A stretch of 64,000 nucleotides of DNA from Halosimplex aquaticum (GTDB taxonomy: Archaea; Halobacteriota; Halobacteria; Halobacteriales; Haloarculaceae): NCBI RefSeq assembly GCF_028747785.1, contig NZ_CP118158.1:3658001-3722000 (forward strand). Direction: 5' to 3'. The notes beneath the pieces are model-generated. The model worked only from the letters and a program-made list of their open reading frames with translations, made no database searches and was not told where the DNA came from. Of this stretch, positions 44,611 to 53,294 are shown one piece after another; positions within the stretch are counted from its first letter, which is position 1; every line of letters starts with the position of its first letter. A program made the position numbers and the translations under genes.

Positions 44611-47600
44611 ATGAGTCAGTGGCGTGGCCGAATAGAAGACATCGAAGAACCCGGAGACGTCGCCGATGCGGTGGGACGGTACTACCACATTCCGGTGATC
44701 GTCGCCCTCCTCGGGTTCATGCTGTGGAGTCGCGTCCGCGATTGGAAACAATTCCTGATAGACGGCACCGTGTTCTTCTCCGGGAACGACGCGTGGTATC
44801 ACTACCGGATGGTCCAGTACACCGTCGAGCACTGGCCAAAGACGAGCCCGTTCGACCCCTGGACGTACTTCCCCCAGGGGACCCACTCCAGCCAGTTCGG
44901 GACCGTGATGGACCAGCTGGTCGCCACCGCCGCACTGGTGGTCGGCCTGGGGAACCCGAGCGACCACACGGTCAGGCTGGTCGCCCTGTTCGCGCCCGCG
45001 GTCTTCGGCACGGCGGTCGCCATCCCGACCTACTACCTGGGCAAGCGCCTGGCCGGCAAGTTCGCCGGCGTCGTCGCCGTCGCGACGCTCGCGTTCGCCG
45101 GGAGCACGTTCGCACAGCGCGGCACGGTTGGGTTCTACGACCACCACGTCGCCGAGGCGCTGTTCATGACCGCCGCGGTCCTCGCGACGATGGTCGCCGT
45201 CTCCGTCGCCGAGAAGGACAAGCCCGTCTGGGAGCTGTTCCAGGCGCGAGACGTCGACGCCCTGCGTCGCACCGTGGGCTGGTCGATCGTGGCCGGCGCC
45301 GCCATCGGCGTCTACCTGTGGACCTGGGCGCCCGGCGTGTTCCTCGTCGGTATCCTCGGCGTCTACTTCCTCATCGAACTCACCTCGGAGTACGCCCACG
45401 GCGAGAGCCCCGAACACGTCGCCATCGCCGGCGTGATCACGCTATCGACGACGGGTATCCTGGGACTCGCGGTCGTCGAGCAGGCCGGGATCGGCGCGAC
45501 GAGCTACAGTCTGGTCCAGCCGATGCTCGCCTTCGGCGTCGCCGCGGGCTGTGCGTTCCTCGCCTGGCTGGCCCGCGAGTGGGAGACCCGCGACCTGCCG
45601 ACCGCGCAGTACCCCGCCGCGGTCGCCGGGATCCTCCTCCTGCTCGCCGGCGCGACGGCGGTGCTCCTGCCGGACATCTGGAGCTTCTTCGTCACCCAGA
45701 CCACCCGCGTCGTCGGCCTCTCGGTCTCCGACAACGCACAGACCATCGGCGAGGCGCAGTCGATGCCGTTCGGCGCGCTGTTCCCCCGCTACCGATTCAC
45801 GGTCCTCATCGCGCTGCTCGGCGTCGTCTACGTCGCCGGCCGGCAGTTCCTCGACCGCCCGCGCGCCGAGCTGACGCTCGTCGCCGTCTGGACCGTGTTC
45901 ATGCTGTTCGCCACGCTGACCCAGCGCCGCTTCGACTACTACTTCGCGATCGCCGTCGCGTCGATGACCGGCCTCGTCATCGGACAGCTGGCGAACTTCT
46001 CCGGCCTCTCGACGCCGGACACCGACATCGAGACCTACCAGGTGTTGACCATCGTCGCGGTGGTCCTCATCGTGTTCGCGCCGCTCGTCTACCCGCTCCC
46101 GCTCTCGATGCAGATGACGTCCGCGCCGAACGGGCCCGGTCAGGCGCCGCAGGCCTGGAACCAGACCCTCGGCTGGATGGAGGGTAACGCGCCCGATCAG
46201 GGGACCTACGGCGGCGCGAACAACGAGGACGCCATGCCCTACTACGGGACCTTCGAGCGGACGGAGAACTTCGACTACCCCGAGGGGCACTACGGTACTC
46301 TCTCGTGGTGGGACTACGGTCACTGGATCACGGTGATGGGCAAGCAGATACCCACCGCCAACCCGTTCCAGCAGGGCGCCAACCAGGCCGCGAACTTCCT
46401 GCTGTCGGGCAACGAGTCCCAGGCCAACAACGTGATCGCCGACGTGAGCGAGGACGACGCCGAGACCCGCTTCGTCACGGTCGACTGGAAGATGGTCGAG
46501 ACCGCGCAGTACTACCAGCAGGCGAGCGGACAGACGGTCCAGCTCGGTGGGAAGTACTTCGCGCCCTTCAACTTCTACTCCAACGGGAACATCTCCCGGT
46601 CGAACTACTACAACCGGCTCTACTACGAGACCGGCCAACAGAGGGGGCTCCAGTACCGCTTCTTCCAGCGCCACCAGCAGCCCTACTACAACTCGACGGT
46701 CGTCCGCCTGTACAACTACCACGGCAGTGCGGTCGAACCCCAGCCGCTGGTTCTCGACTGGAACATCGAGACCATCCAGGGTAACCAGGTCCCCGTGAGC
46801 AACGGGACGATCCGGATGGACTCCATGAAGGAGGCCCGCAACTACGTGCAGAACGACCCGACGTCGCAGATCGGCGGCATCGGTCGGTTCCCCGAGGAAC
46901 GCGTACCAGCGCTCGAACACTACCGCATGGTGCAGGGCAGCGAGTCCCGCGCCGACCGCTCGGGCCGGTACCTGCGCGGCGTGATGAAGGAGGCCCGCGG
47001 CGGGCTGCAGTCCCCGCTGCTGACCCGAACCGGTCAGATCAACCCGCAGGTGCTGAACGCGCTCCAGCCGAACGCCCCTAACTGGGTGAAGGCCTTCGAG
47101 CGCGTCCCCGGCGCGACCATTGAGGGCGAAGCGCCCGCCAACTCGAACGTCACCGCGGCCGTGCAGATGGAGGTCCCATCGACGAACTCCACGTTCGTCT
47201 ACCGCCAGAAGGCCAAGACCGGCGACGACGGGACGTTCACGATGACCGTCCCCTACTCCACGATGGGCTACGACGAGTGGGGCACGGAGGAAGGCTACAC
47301 GAACGCCAGCGTCCGCGCGACCGGACCCTACCAGTTCCGGACGGGCGTCCAGTCCAACGAGACTCACTCGTTCCGCTACGTCGGCTCGGCGAACGTCACC
47401 GAGGGACAGGTCATCGGCGAGAACGAGACCGCCACGACGGTGACCCTGGAGAAGGGCCCCGCAGGCGTTACCGAACCCAACCGGCTGGAAGCCAACGTAA
47501 CGAGCGGCAACGCGACGATCGGCGACGCCTCGGGCAACGAGACGGCCACCGACTCACCGTCCGGGACCGACACGTCCGCTGACGGCGAGGGCTCGACCGC

Positions 47601-47763
47601 GACGCCCAGCGCGACGCCGACGGGCGAGTCGAACACCGCCACCGCGACGGGCGGATCGAACCAGACGGCACTCGTCGCGCCCTCGGCGGCGAAACCCGCG
47701 ACGCTGGGCGCCCTCGTCGGCGCCGGGCTCCTCTCGCTGCTCGGTCTCTCGATGCGGGACTGA
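44611..47763 (+). CDS. aglB: Archaeal oligosaccharyltransferase AglB
   Basis: A 1050-residue STT3-family enzyme that transfers the lipid-linked glycan to Asn of N-x-S/T sequons on the outer face of the membrane. An early acidic motif GNDAWYHYRM (Asp60) and FYDHHVAEAL mark the catalytic loops, about 13 hydrophobic helices cover residues 25-505, and the signature WWDYGHW sits near residue 566. The extracellular part has beta-rich domains, and the C-terminus is Thr/Ser/Gly-rich with one last helix. Many N-x-T/S sites occur within the protein itself. It closes the glycan island that starts with aglJ. Confidence 0.94.
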   Translation: MSQWRGRIEDIEEPGDVADAVGRYYHIPVIVALLGFMLWSRVRDWKQFLIDGTVFFSGNDAWYHYRMVQYTVEHWPKTSPFDPWTYFPQGTHSSQFGTVMDQLVATAALVVGLGNPSDHTVRLVALFAPAVFGTAVAIPTYYLGKRLAGKFAGVVAVATLAFAGSTFAQRGTVGFYDHHVAEALFMTAAVLATMVAVSVAEKDKPVWELFQARDVDALRRTVGWSIVAGAAIGVYLWTWAPGVFLVGILGVYFLIELTSEYAHGESPEHVAIAGVITLSTTGILGLAVVEQAGIGATSYSLVQPMLAFGVAAGCAFLAWLAREWETRDLPTAQYPAAVAGILLLLAGATAVLLPDIWSFFVTQTTRVVGLSVSDNAQTIGEAQSMPFGALFPRYRFTVLIALLGVVYVAGRQFLDRPRAELTLVAVWTVFMLFATLTQRRFDYYFAIAVASMTGLVIGQLANFSGLSTPDTDIETYQVLTIVAVVLIVFAPLVYPLPLSMQMTSAPNGPGQAPQAWNQTLGWMEGNAPDQGTYGGANNEDAMPYYGTFERTENFDYPEGHYGTLSWWDYGHWITVMGKQIPTANPFQQGANQAANFLLSGNESQANNVIADVSEDDAETRFVTVDWKMVETAQYYQQASGQTVQLGGKYFAPFNFYSNGNISRSNYYNRLYYETGQQRGLQYRFFQRHQQPYYNSTVVRLYNYHGSAVEPQPLVLDWNIETIQGNQVPVSNGTIRMDSMKEARNYVQNDPTSQIGGIGRFPEERVPALEHYRMVQGSESRADRSGRYLRGVMKEARGGLQSPLLTRTGQINPQVLNALQPNAPNWVKAFERVPGATIEGEAPANSNVTAAVQMEVPSTNSTFVYRQKAKTGDDGTFTMTVPYSTMGYDEWGTEEGYTNASVRATGPYQFRTGVQSNETHSFRYVGSANVTEGQVIGENETATTVTLEKGPAGVTEPNRLEANVTSGNATIGDASGNETATDSPSGTDTSADGEGSTATPSATPTGESNTATATGGSNQTALVAPSAAKPATLGALVGAGLLSLLGLSMRD

Positions 47764-47908
47764 ATCGGTCGGCGACGCGGTTTTCCGGTTCTTCGCTTTT
47801 CCGTATCGATCGCTTCGCCAGTACCGACTCGGCGCGGACGTTCTGCCGCCGGCCGGTCAGCGGCGTCTATCCGTCAGTACTAACTTCCGGCTCCGACTCT
47901 CGTCGCGT

Positions 47909-47980
47909 ATGACACGTCGGAGCGACTACGCCGACCGCCGCGACCGGACGACGTCGCGGGGTGGTGCCGATGGCAGTTGA
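47909..47980 (+). other. Possible upstream ORF of 23 codons overlapping the next gene
   Basis: ATG at 47909 reads TRRSDYADRRDRTTSRGGADGS and stops at 47980, inside the start of the membrane-protein gene (ATG 47970). It may be a chance frame in GC-rich DNA or a leader peptide coupling translation. Confidence 0.2.
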
Positions 47981-49028
47981 CGGCGGATTGCTCGCGGTCG
48001 AACTACTGCTCGTCGCCGTCGCCGGCGGCGCCATCGGCGCGGCGGTCGGCGGGTACGCCGCCTACGGCCTCGCGGGCCTGACGGTGACGCTCGGCGAGAT
48101 CGCGCGGGTCACGACCGGCGCGGGCGGGACGCCGCTCGTCTCCGACTCGGCGGATCTCGGCACCGCGGGCGTGACCGGACTCGTCGGGTACGGGCCCGCG
48201 TTCGGCCCCCACGTGGCCTTCGCGGGCGCGGCGGCGGGCGCGGCCTACCTGGGTCGGAAGGGCCACCTCGACACCGAGTTTCCCTACCACGAGGCCAAAC
48301 ACCTGTCCACGCCGCTGGGTCCGCGGCCCGCCGCGCTCGCGGTCGGCGGCGCCTTCGGCCTCCTGGGGTACTGGATAGCGCAGCTGTCGCTTCGGCTCTC
48401 GCTCCCGTGGGACCCGGTCGCCGCCAGCGTCGTCGTCTCGGCGCTGCTCCACCGGGCCGTCTTCGGCTACCCGCTCGTGGGTCGACTGGGGGCGGACGTC
48501 CTCGATATGAGTCCGTACGACGACGGCGACCGCCGGATGGCGACCGACGGAGACGGCGGCGGGGCGCAGTCGCTCGTCGGCCGTTACGTCGTCGAACCCT
48601 GGCTACCCTACCAGTCCGAGTGGGCGACGGTGACGGTCCTCGGCCTCGTCGCCGGCGTCTTCGGAGGCTTCATCGCCGTCGCCACCGGGAGCTACTTCCT
48701 CGCGTTCGGCATCGCCGCGACGGGCATGCTGTTCCTCGCCGCGGGCGTCGAGCGCTTCCCGGTCACCCACCACATGGCGCTACCGGCCGGCATCGCCGCG
48801 CTCGCCCTCCCCAACGCGGACCCGATTGTCGCCGTCCTGGTCGGCGGCGTCTTCGGGGTCGCCGGGGGACTGTTCGGGGAACTGGCCCAGCGGGTGTTCT
48901 ACGCGCACGGCGACACCCACTTCGATCCCCCCTCCGCGTCCATCGTCGCGACGACCCTGCTCATCGCCGCCCTCGACCTCGCCGGCGTGTTCCAGCAGAC
49001 CGCGGTTCCCACCGTCGGCATCGTCTGA
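47970..49028 (+). CDS. Multi-pass membrane protein of unknown function
   Basis: A 352-residue protein with about nine hydrophobic helices rich in Gly and Ala (for example LLAVELLLVAVAGGAIGAAVGG, VTVLGLVAGVFGGFIAVATGSYFL, IVAVLVGGVFGVAGGLFGEL). The loop segment FPYHEAKHLSTPLGPRP carries His and Glu residues but no known active-site pattern. The ATG at 47970 is preferred over GTG 47961. Gly-rich helices suggest a transporter or channel-like fold; nothing more can be claimed. Confidence 0.72.
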   Translation: MAVDGGLLAVELLLVAVAGGAIGAAVGGYAAYGLAGLTVTLGEIARVTTGAGGTPLVSDSADLGTAGVTGLVGYGPAFGPHVAFAGAAAGAAYLGRKGHLDTEFPYHEAKHLSTPLGPRPAALAVGGAFGLLGYWIAQLSLRLSLPWDPVAASVVVSALLHRAVFGYPLVGRLGADVLDMSPYDDGDRRMATDGDGGGAQSLVGRYVVEPWLPYQSEWATVTVLGLVAGVFGGFIAVATGSYFLAFGIAATGMLFLAAGVERFPVTHHMALPAGIAALALPNADPIVAVLVGGVFGVAGGLFGELAQRVFYAHGDTHFDPPSASIVATTLLIAALDLAGVFQQTAVPTVGIV

Positions 49029-49083
49029 GCCGCCCCGTTCACCTCCGGCGATCAGGTCGTTCGAAACGCGGCTATTCACAGCG

Positions 49084-49093
49084 TTTTTATACC
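49084..49093 (+). promoter_or_regulatory. TATA box of the membrane-anchored HTH gene
   Basis: TTTTTATACC lies 22-31 bases before the ATG at 49115, a strong archaeal TATA at leaderless spacing. Confidence 0.65.
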
Positions 49094-49114
49094 GACCTCG
49101 GCATGTTATGATAG

Positions 49115-49720
49115 ATGCAGCAGTGGCTGGTCGCCGACGCGGTTGGGGGTGTGCAGTCGCTCGGGGTCGGGATCGAACGCGCGACGGAGATAGACCCGTG
49201 GCTGTCTGTCTCGACCGCCGAGGAGCCACTGCACGCCCTCCTCGAAACGCAGGCGTCCGGTGACGTCGGCGGGATGATCATGGCCGCGGTCGTCCTCTTG
49301 ATCCTCGGTCTCGGCGGCGTCGCTATCTGGCACTCCAACGTCCCAGCGGTGCTCTCGGGAACTCGATCGAGCGAGTCTGGGTCCACCGGGTCGGTCGGAG
49401 ACGGATCACAGACGACGGACAGTCCTCCGGAACCGGAGACTCCGGAACGGACCGGTGCCGACGCGGGCGAGGAGAGCGCCGAACCCGCCCAGCAGACCGA
49501 CCAGGAACTCATCGTGGACATCCTCGAATCGAACGAGGGGCGGATGAAACAGGCGATGATCGTCGACGAGACCGGTTGGTCGAAGTCGAAGGTGAGCATG
49601 CTGCTGTCGGAGATGGAGGACGACGGCGACATCAGCAAACTGCGGGTCGGCCGCGAGAACATCATCAGCCTGAGCGGCAACGAACCCGAGGCGGCGGGCT
49701 CCCCGTTCGACGACGAGTAA
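49115..49720 (+). CDS. Membrane-anchored winged-helix protein
   Basis: A 201-residue protein. One hydrophobic helix at about 50-71 (GGMIMAAVVLLILGLGGVAIW), an acidic Ser/Thr/Pro linker (about 75-128), then a winged helix (about 130-185; QELIVDILESNEGRMKQAMIVDETGWSKSKVSMLLSEMEDDGDISKL). This layout recurs in haloarchaeal regulators that sit in the membrane. It may sense a signal outside and bind DNA inside. Last chromosomal gene before the tRNA integration site. Confidence 0.8.
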   Translation: MQQWLVADAVGGVQSLGVGIERATEIDPWLSVSTAEEPLHALLETQASGDVGGMIMAAVVLLILGLGGVAIWHSNVPAVLSGTRSSESGSTGSVGDGSQTTDSPPEPETPERTGADAGEESAEPAQQTDQELIVDILESNEGRMKQAMIVDETGWSKSKVSMLLSEMEDDGDISKLRVGRENIISLSGNEPEAAGSPFDDE

Positions 49721-49808
49721 CCGTGAGACGGAGTGGCGAAAGCGAACCAAAGCGCAACCGTTAAACCCGTCTCCTCGCAAGAACTGAGTACACACAGAGG
49801 GCGTGTGC

Positions 49809-49883
49809 GCTCCGTTGGTGTAGTCCGGCCAATCATCTTGCCCTCTCACGGCAAGGACCAGGGTTCGAATCCCTGACGGAGCA
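49809..49883 (+). tRNA. tRNA-Glu (anticodon CTC)
   Basis: Acceptor arms GCTCCGT (49809-49815) and ACGGAGC (49876-49882) pair perfectly; A49883 is the discriminator. The anticodon stem CTTGCC/GGCAAG encloses the loop with CTC, and the T-arm AGGGTTCGAATCCCT is canonical. No CCA is encoded and no intron is seen. A tyrosine integrase starts 236 bases downstream, so the 3' half is a likely attachment site. Confidence 0.93.
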
Positions 49884-49939
49884 CTTTCATCCCGCTCCCT
49901 TCCTGCGATTTCACTACTCGTGACGTGGAAAATTAATCC

Positions 49940-50122
49940 ATGTCCAACGGCAAGCACGTCTCCGACCCGCGAATCGCCCCCGCGCCGTCTGGCGATTTCA
50001 CGAGAACTATCGTTGCCATTTCGGCAAGCGGAAACATCGACCTGATTCCGACGCCTTCGGGCGAATTCACGAACTTCATTGCCCCCAGCGGCAAGCAACG
50101 GGGTGTGGAGGACGACCGATGA
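49940..50122 (+). CDS. Small ORF (60 residues) coupled to the integrase, built on a ~70-base repeat
   Basis: The frame reads MSNGKHVSDPRIAPAPSG and has two copies of PSG(D/E)FTxxI, then APSGKQRGVEDDR. Its TGA overlaps the integrase ATG by four bases. At DNA level GGCAAGC occurs at 49949, 50022 and 50090, and GGCGA(A/T)TTCACGA at 49991 and 50060, so units of about 68-73 bases are repeated. One GGCAAGC copy is in a different codon phase, so selection may act on DNA sites as well as or instead of protein. A real peptide gene and an array of recombinase arm sites are both possible. Confidence 0.45.
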   Translation: MSNGKHVSDPRIAPAPSGDFTRTIVAISASGNIDLIPTPSGEFTNFIAPSGKQRGVEDDR

Positions 50123-51225
50123 GCGACCTCGACGACATCTCGGTCGTCACTGAACCGTCCGCCGAGTACCTCAACAAACGACAGCGCGTTGACTATCGCA
50201 ACCAGCGCGAAGACTGCCTCGAGTGGCTCCTCCACTTCGGGAAGAACCCCGACAAAGCCGAGGGCTACGCGTTCACGACCGTCAAGTGTCGCTCCCACCG
50301 CATGGACCAGTTCTACCGGTGGGTCTGGGATCAAGAAAACGGGTACACCGGCACGCCCACCCACGACCACGCCGACGCGTACATGCGCCACCTCGCCAAG
50401 CAGGACAAGTCTAACGCGCACAAGTCCAACTCCCGGAAGGCGGTGATGATGCTGTTCAAGTGGCGCCACCACGAGCACGGAACGGACCCGTGGGATCCCG
50501 AGTTACAGTTCTCCACGAACGGCGGCACGACCAACCCCAGGGACTACCTGACGCTCGAAGAGCGTTCAGCCATCCGCGAGGCCGCGCTCGAGTACGGGAG
50601 TCTCCCCGGCTACACGGTCGTAAGTGGCGCCGAACGCGACAAGTGGCTGGCGTACCTCGCCCAGCGCCTCGAGAAACCCAAGGAGGACATCACTCGAGAA
50701 GACTGGGAGCAGGCCAACGGCTGGGAAATCCCGAGCCTCGTCTGGGCGAGCCTCGACGCCGGCCTCCGCCCTATCGAGGTGCAACGCGCAACCACGAACT
50801 GGGTCGATATCGACAACGCCGTTCTCCGGATCCCGAAAGAGGAGTCCTCGAAGAACACCGACAACTGGATCGTCGGGCTTCAGGACCGGACTGCGGACGT
50901 CCTCGACCGGTGGCTCGACCACCGCGACGTCTGTGACCGCTACGAGGACACGGACAAGCTCTGGCTGACCCAACGCGGCAACGAACACACCTCGCACTCG
51001 CTCAAGTACCTCGTGAACAAGCTCTGTGAGATCGCGGGCATCGACACCGGCGACCGAAGCATGACCTGGTACTCCATCCGTCACTCGACCGGCACGTACA
51101 TGACCCGCGAAGAGGACCTCGCCGCGGCTCAGGCGCAACTCCGTCACAAGAGCCCCGAGACGACGATGAAGTACGACCAGACGCCCGTCGAAGACCGGCG
51201 AAACGCGCTGAACCGAATGGAGTAG
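50119..51225 (+). CDS. Tyrosine recombinase / integrase
   Basis: A 368-residue tyrosine recombinase that probably inserted this element at the tRNA-Glu gene. The N-terminal part (about 25-125) looks like a SAM-like core-binding domain. The catalytic domain shows Arg217 in SLDAGLRPIE, Arg321-His322 in WYSIRHSTGTYM, His343 in LRHKSPETTMKY and the nucleophile Tyr352. The residue three before Arg321 is Tyr rather than His, a known variation. ATGA overlap with the small ORF upstream indicates coupled expression. It converges on the second recombinase with a 17-base gap. Confidence 0.9.
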   Translation: MSDLDDISVVTEPSAEYLNKRQRVDYRNQREDCLEWLLHFGKNPDKAEGYAFTTVKCRSHRMDQFYRWVWDQENGYTGTPTHDHADAYMRHLAKQDKSNAHKSNSRKAVMMLFKWRHHEHGTDPWDPELQFSTNGGTTNPRDYLTLEERSAIREAALEYGSLPGYTVVSGAERDKWLAYLAQRLEKPKEDITREDWEQANGWEIPSLVWASLDAGLRPIEVQRATTNWVDIDNAVLRIPKEESSKNTDNWIVGLQDRTADVLDRWLDHRDVCDRYEDTDKLWLTQRGNEHTSHSLKYLVNKLCEIAGIDTGDRSMTWYSIRHSTGTYMTREEDLAAAQAQLRHKSPETTMKYDQTPVEDRRNALNRME

Positions 51226-51242
51226 CCTGCTTTCCAGCGCCT

Positions 51243-52508
51243 TCACTCCGCGATCGACCCTGTGTCGCCGTTCAACTCTCTAACCAACTCCAATAGCACG
51301 CTCACGTTCCCACTCAGGATCTGGCCAACCTCACTCTCACTGAGTTCGCCGCTGGCGCGTGCCGCTCCGAGTTCTCGAACGCCACTCACTGACGTTCGCT
51401 GCACCTCGCGGACGATCTCGGAGTAGTGTTCGTCCGTCGTGTCGAGGTCTTCGTGCCGGAGGACGTCACCCGCCATTTCGAGGCTGTCGTACTCCTTGAG
51501 GTACGTCCCTGCCGTCCGCCGGACGCTGTACCACGTAATATTGCGGCCGTCCCTATCGATCCCAGCCTCGTCGCACAGCTTTTCCAGGAGGGCGTTCAGT
51601 GTTTTCGAGGTGTACCGATTCCCACGCTCGTTCAACCAGAGGGCGTCAGTGTCGTCGTACTTCTCGTACTGTTCGCGCTCGTCCAGCCACGTCGCCAACT
51701 GTTCCTGCGTCGGCGGCGACAACGAGAGCTCGGTCGATTCGCGCTGCTTGGACGCTTTCTCCTCAGGGATATCCAGAACGCCTCGTTCGAGGTCGAGCCA
51801 ATCGACGGTGGCCCGATGAATTTCGATCGGCGGGAGGGCCAGGTCCTGGGCCGTCATCACGAGCGACGGGATCTTGGCGCCGTTCTCTTCGTGATCCCAG
51901 TCTTCGGGACTAACCCGTGATTTCGGCTTGTGGAATCGCTGTGCTAAGCGAGCATTGATCTCGTCTCGCTGCTCAGGTGTGGCCTCCTCGTAGTCTGGGA
52001 GCTCGTTGAGACGTTTCGCCGCCTCCGTTAAGCGGCCGAACTCCTCAAGGTCGAAAATGTCCGAGCTGTCGTACGAGGACTGGCCGAACGTCTCCTGCGG
52101 CTCCCATTCCGCCCATTCGTCAGCGTCGAACTCCCGTGCCTTCCAAACGGCGTACTTCTGAAGCGTGTTTACGAACTTCCGTTTGCTGTTCCCGCCGTAC
52201 GGCTCGCCGCTCTGCGTTCGAAACTCGTCGTTCTCCAATAGATCGACGAACGCGGATGCCTGGGCAGGGGTGACGAGAGAGGATTCAAGTTCTAACTTCT
52301 GCCAGAGCGCACGATGAATCTGGTCCAGCCGCCACACGTAGTTCGCAGCGACGCTGTCCGACAGACCGTTCCCAGCCTCCGGGTTTTTCCCCTCCTGCTG
52401 CATCCACTCGTAGAACAGCTGCCAATCGGCTGCGATGACGACCCAGAGGTCGTTCTCCAGCACATTTTTCGTTTCCCGGCTGACCGGATCCGCTGGGTCA
52501 AACGCCAT
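51243..52508 (-). CDS. Tyrosine-recombinase-like protein with altered active site
   Basis: A 421-residue relative of the neighbouring integrase, sharing blocks such as KIPSLVMTAQDLALPPIEIHRATVDW, ALWLNERGNRYTSKTLNALLEKLCDEAGID and WYSVRRTAGTYL. At the position of catalytic Arg I (LRPIE in the neighbour) it reads LPPIE (Pro226). The second box is RR (Arg330, Arg331) instead of RH; His352 and Tyr362 are kept. A C-terminal extension of about 60 residues follows. The ATG at 52508 is preferred over GTG 52517. It may be an inactive regulator or a directionality factor, or act with the active enzyme. Confidence 0.82.
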   Translation of the reverse strand: MAFDPADPVSRETKNVLENDLWVVIAADWQLFYEWMQQEGKNPEAGNGLSDSVAANYVWRLDQIHRALWQKLELESSLVTPAQASAFVDLLENDEFRTQSGEPYGGNSKRKFVNTLQKYAVWKAREFDADEWAEWEPQETFGQSSYDSSDIFDLEEFGRLTEAAKRLNELPDYEEATPEQRDEINARLAQRFHKPKSRVSPEDWDHEENGAKIPSLVMTAQDLALPPIEIHRATVDWLDLERGVLDIPEEKASKQRESTELSLSPPTQEQLATWLDEREQYEKYDDTDALWLNERGNRYTSKTLNALLEKLCDEAGIDRDGRNITWYSVRRTAGTYLKEYDSLEMAGDVLRHEDLDTTDEHYSEIVREVQRTSVSGVRELGAARASGELSESEVGQILSGNVSVLLELVRELNGDTGSIAE

Positions 52509-53054
52509 CTTGTACACCTCTGTTGCAGTCTACAGGATGTGTAGCGTGGGTGCCGAATCTTACTGCAATCATCAGCGCCCGTGTATCGATGGCTCAGGGA
52601 TAAGGGTTAGGTCGAGAAGATCGAACCAGTATGAATACACCCCATATCAACCGTGAATCGGGCGGTATCAGGCGAATTCCATTCATTTAGTGAGCGGGTG
52701 GAACCCCCTTTTACTGAGCAATTCGTACCGTTTACCCATCTGTTGATACACCGTTTCGCAGATCGCCCGTCAGCAGCACTGAGGAGATTCACACTCACCG
52801 TGACACTGGACTGACTGTGGGAAGTTTGATCTTCAGCTCGTAATAACGGACTTGATCGCAGCCCCAGTTGACCTCGGAGTGAACGAGACGGTATTACAGG
52901 AGATATCTTACTCGCCAAGCCGGACGAGGGGGAGACAATTTGACCAGGATATTTCACTAGTCAAAGGCGGGATTGGGGGTAGAGGCATTAGTACGACAAA
53001 ACTGCCAAGCCTTCCAAGGCAAGGTTTATATTCTCTGCTGCGGTAAATGCTATC
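52509..53054. other. AT-richer intergenic region with a possible gene remnant
   Basis: About 540 bases with lower GC than the chromosome. A plus frame open from after the TGA at 52632-52634 to the stop at 52814 (GTG possible at 52653) has a coherent segment EQFVPFTHLLIHRFADRPSAAL. It could be a short gene or remnant; I do not recognise it. Palindrome GCCTT-CC-AAGGC lies at 53009-53020 next to the TATA of the HTH gene. No RNA gene or IS end is seen. Confidence 0.35.
53009..53030 (+). promoter_or_regulatory. TATA box with adjoining palindrome upstream of the HTH gene
   Basis: GGTTTATA (53023-53030) lies 25-32 bases before ATG 53055. Directly upstream GCCTT-CC-AAGGC (53009-53020) is a perfect palindrome within a larger TGCC...GGCA symmetry. 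This is a good place for a repressor such as the HTH protein itself. Confidence 0.5.
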
Positions 53055-53291
53055 ATGCCGGGAGAACAGCGGAACGATAATGGTCGGTTTGAGTCCAAAC
53101 ATGGACTTTCCCCAAATGCCGTTTTGGAGGAAATGGAACCACTAGAACCCTATACAACTGGAGAATTAGCAGATGAACTTGAAGCCCCTCGTCGGTCAGT
53201 CTACAACTATCTTGAGACCCTCGCTGAAGAGGGGCGTATCCGCAAGAAGAAGCCCGAACCTCGACGGGCGATTTGGATTCGAGGTGCTTGA
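53055..53291 (+). CDS. Small winged-helix protein, 78 residues
   Basis: A single HTH domain: PYTTGELADELEAPRRSVYNYLETLAEEGRIRKKKP, ending AIWIRGA. This is the form of small archaeal winged-helix regulators. It is three bases ahead of the TGT-like gene in the same direction and has its own strong TATA box with a palindrome, so it probably controls this two-gene unit. Codon use is less GC-rich than in the chromosome. Confidence 0.78.
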   Translation: MPGEQRNDNGRFESKHGLSPNAVLEEMEPLEPYTTGELADELEAPRRSVYNYLETLAEEGRIRKKKPEPRRAIWIRGA

Positions 53292-53294
53292 AAG

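Noticed and set aside
52607..52957. 116-residue minus-strand frame between integrase and HTH gene
   Set aside because: Ser-rich without structure pattern; the opposite strand has a more coherent short frame, and neither is certain.
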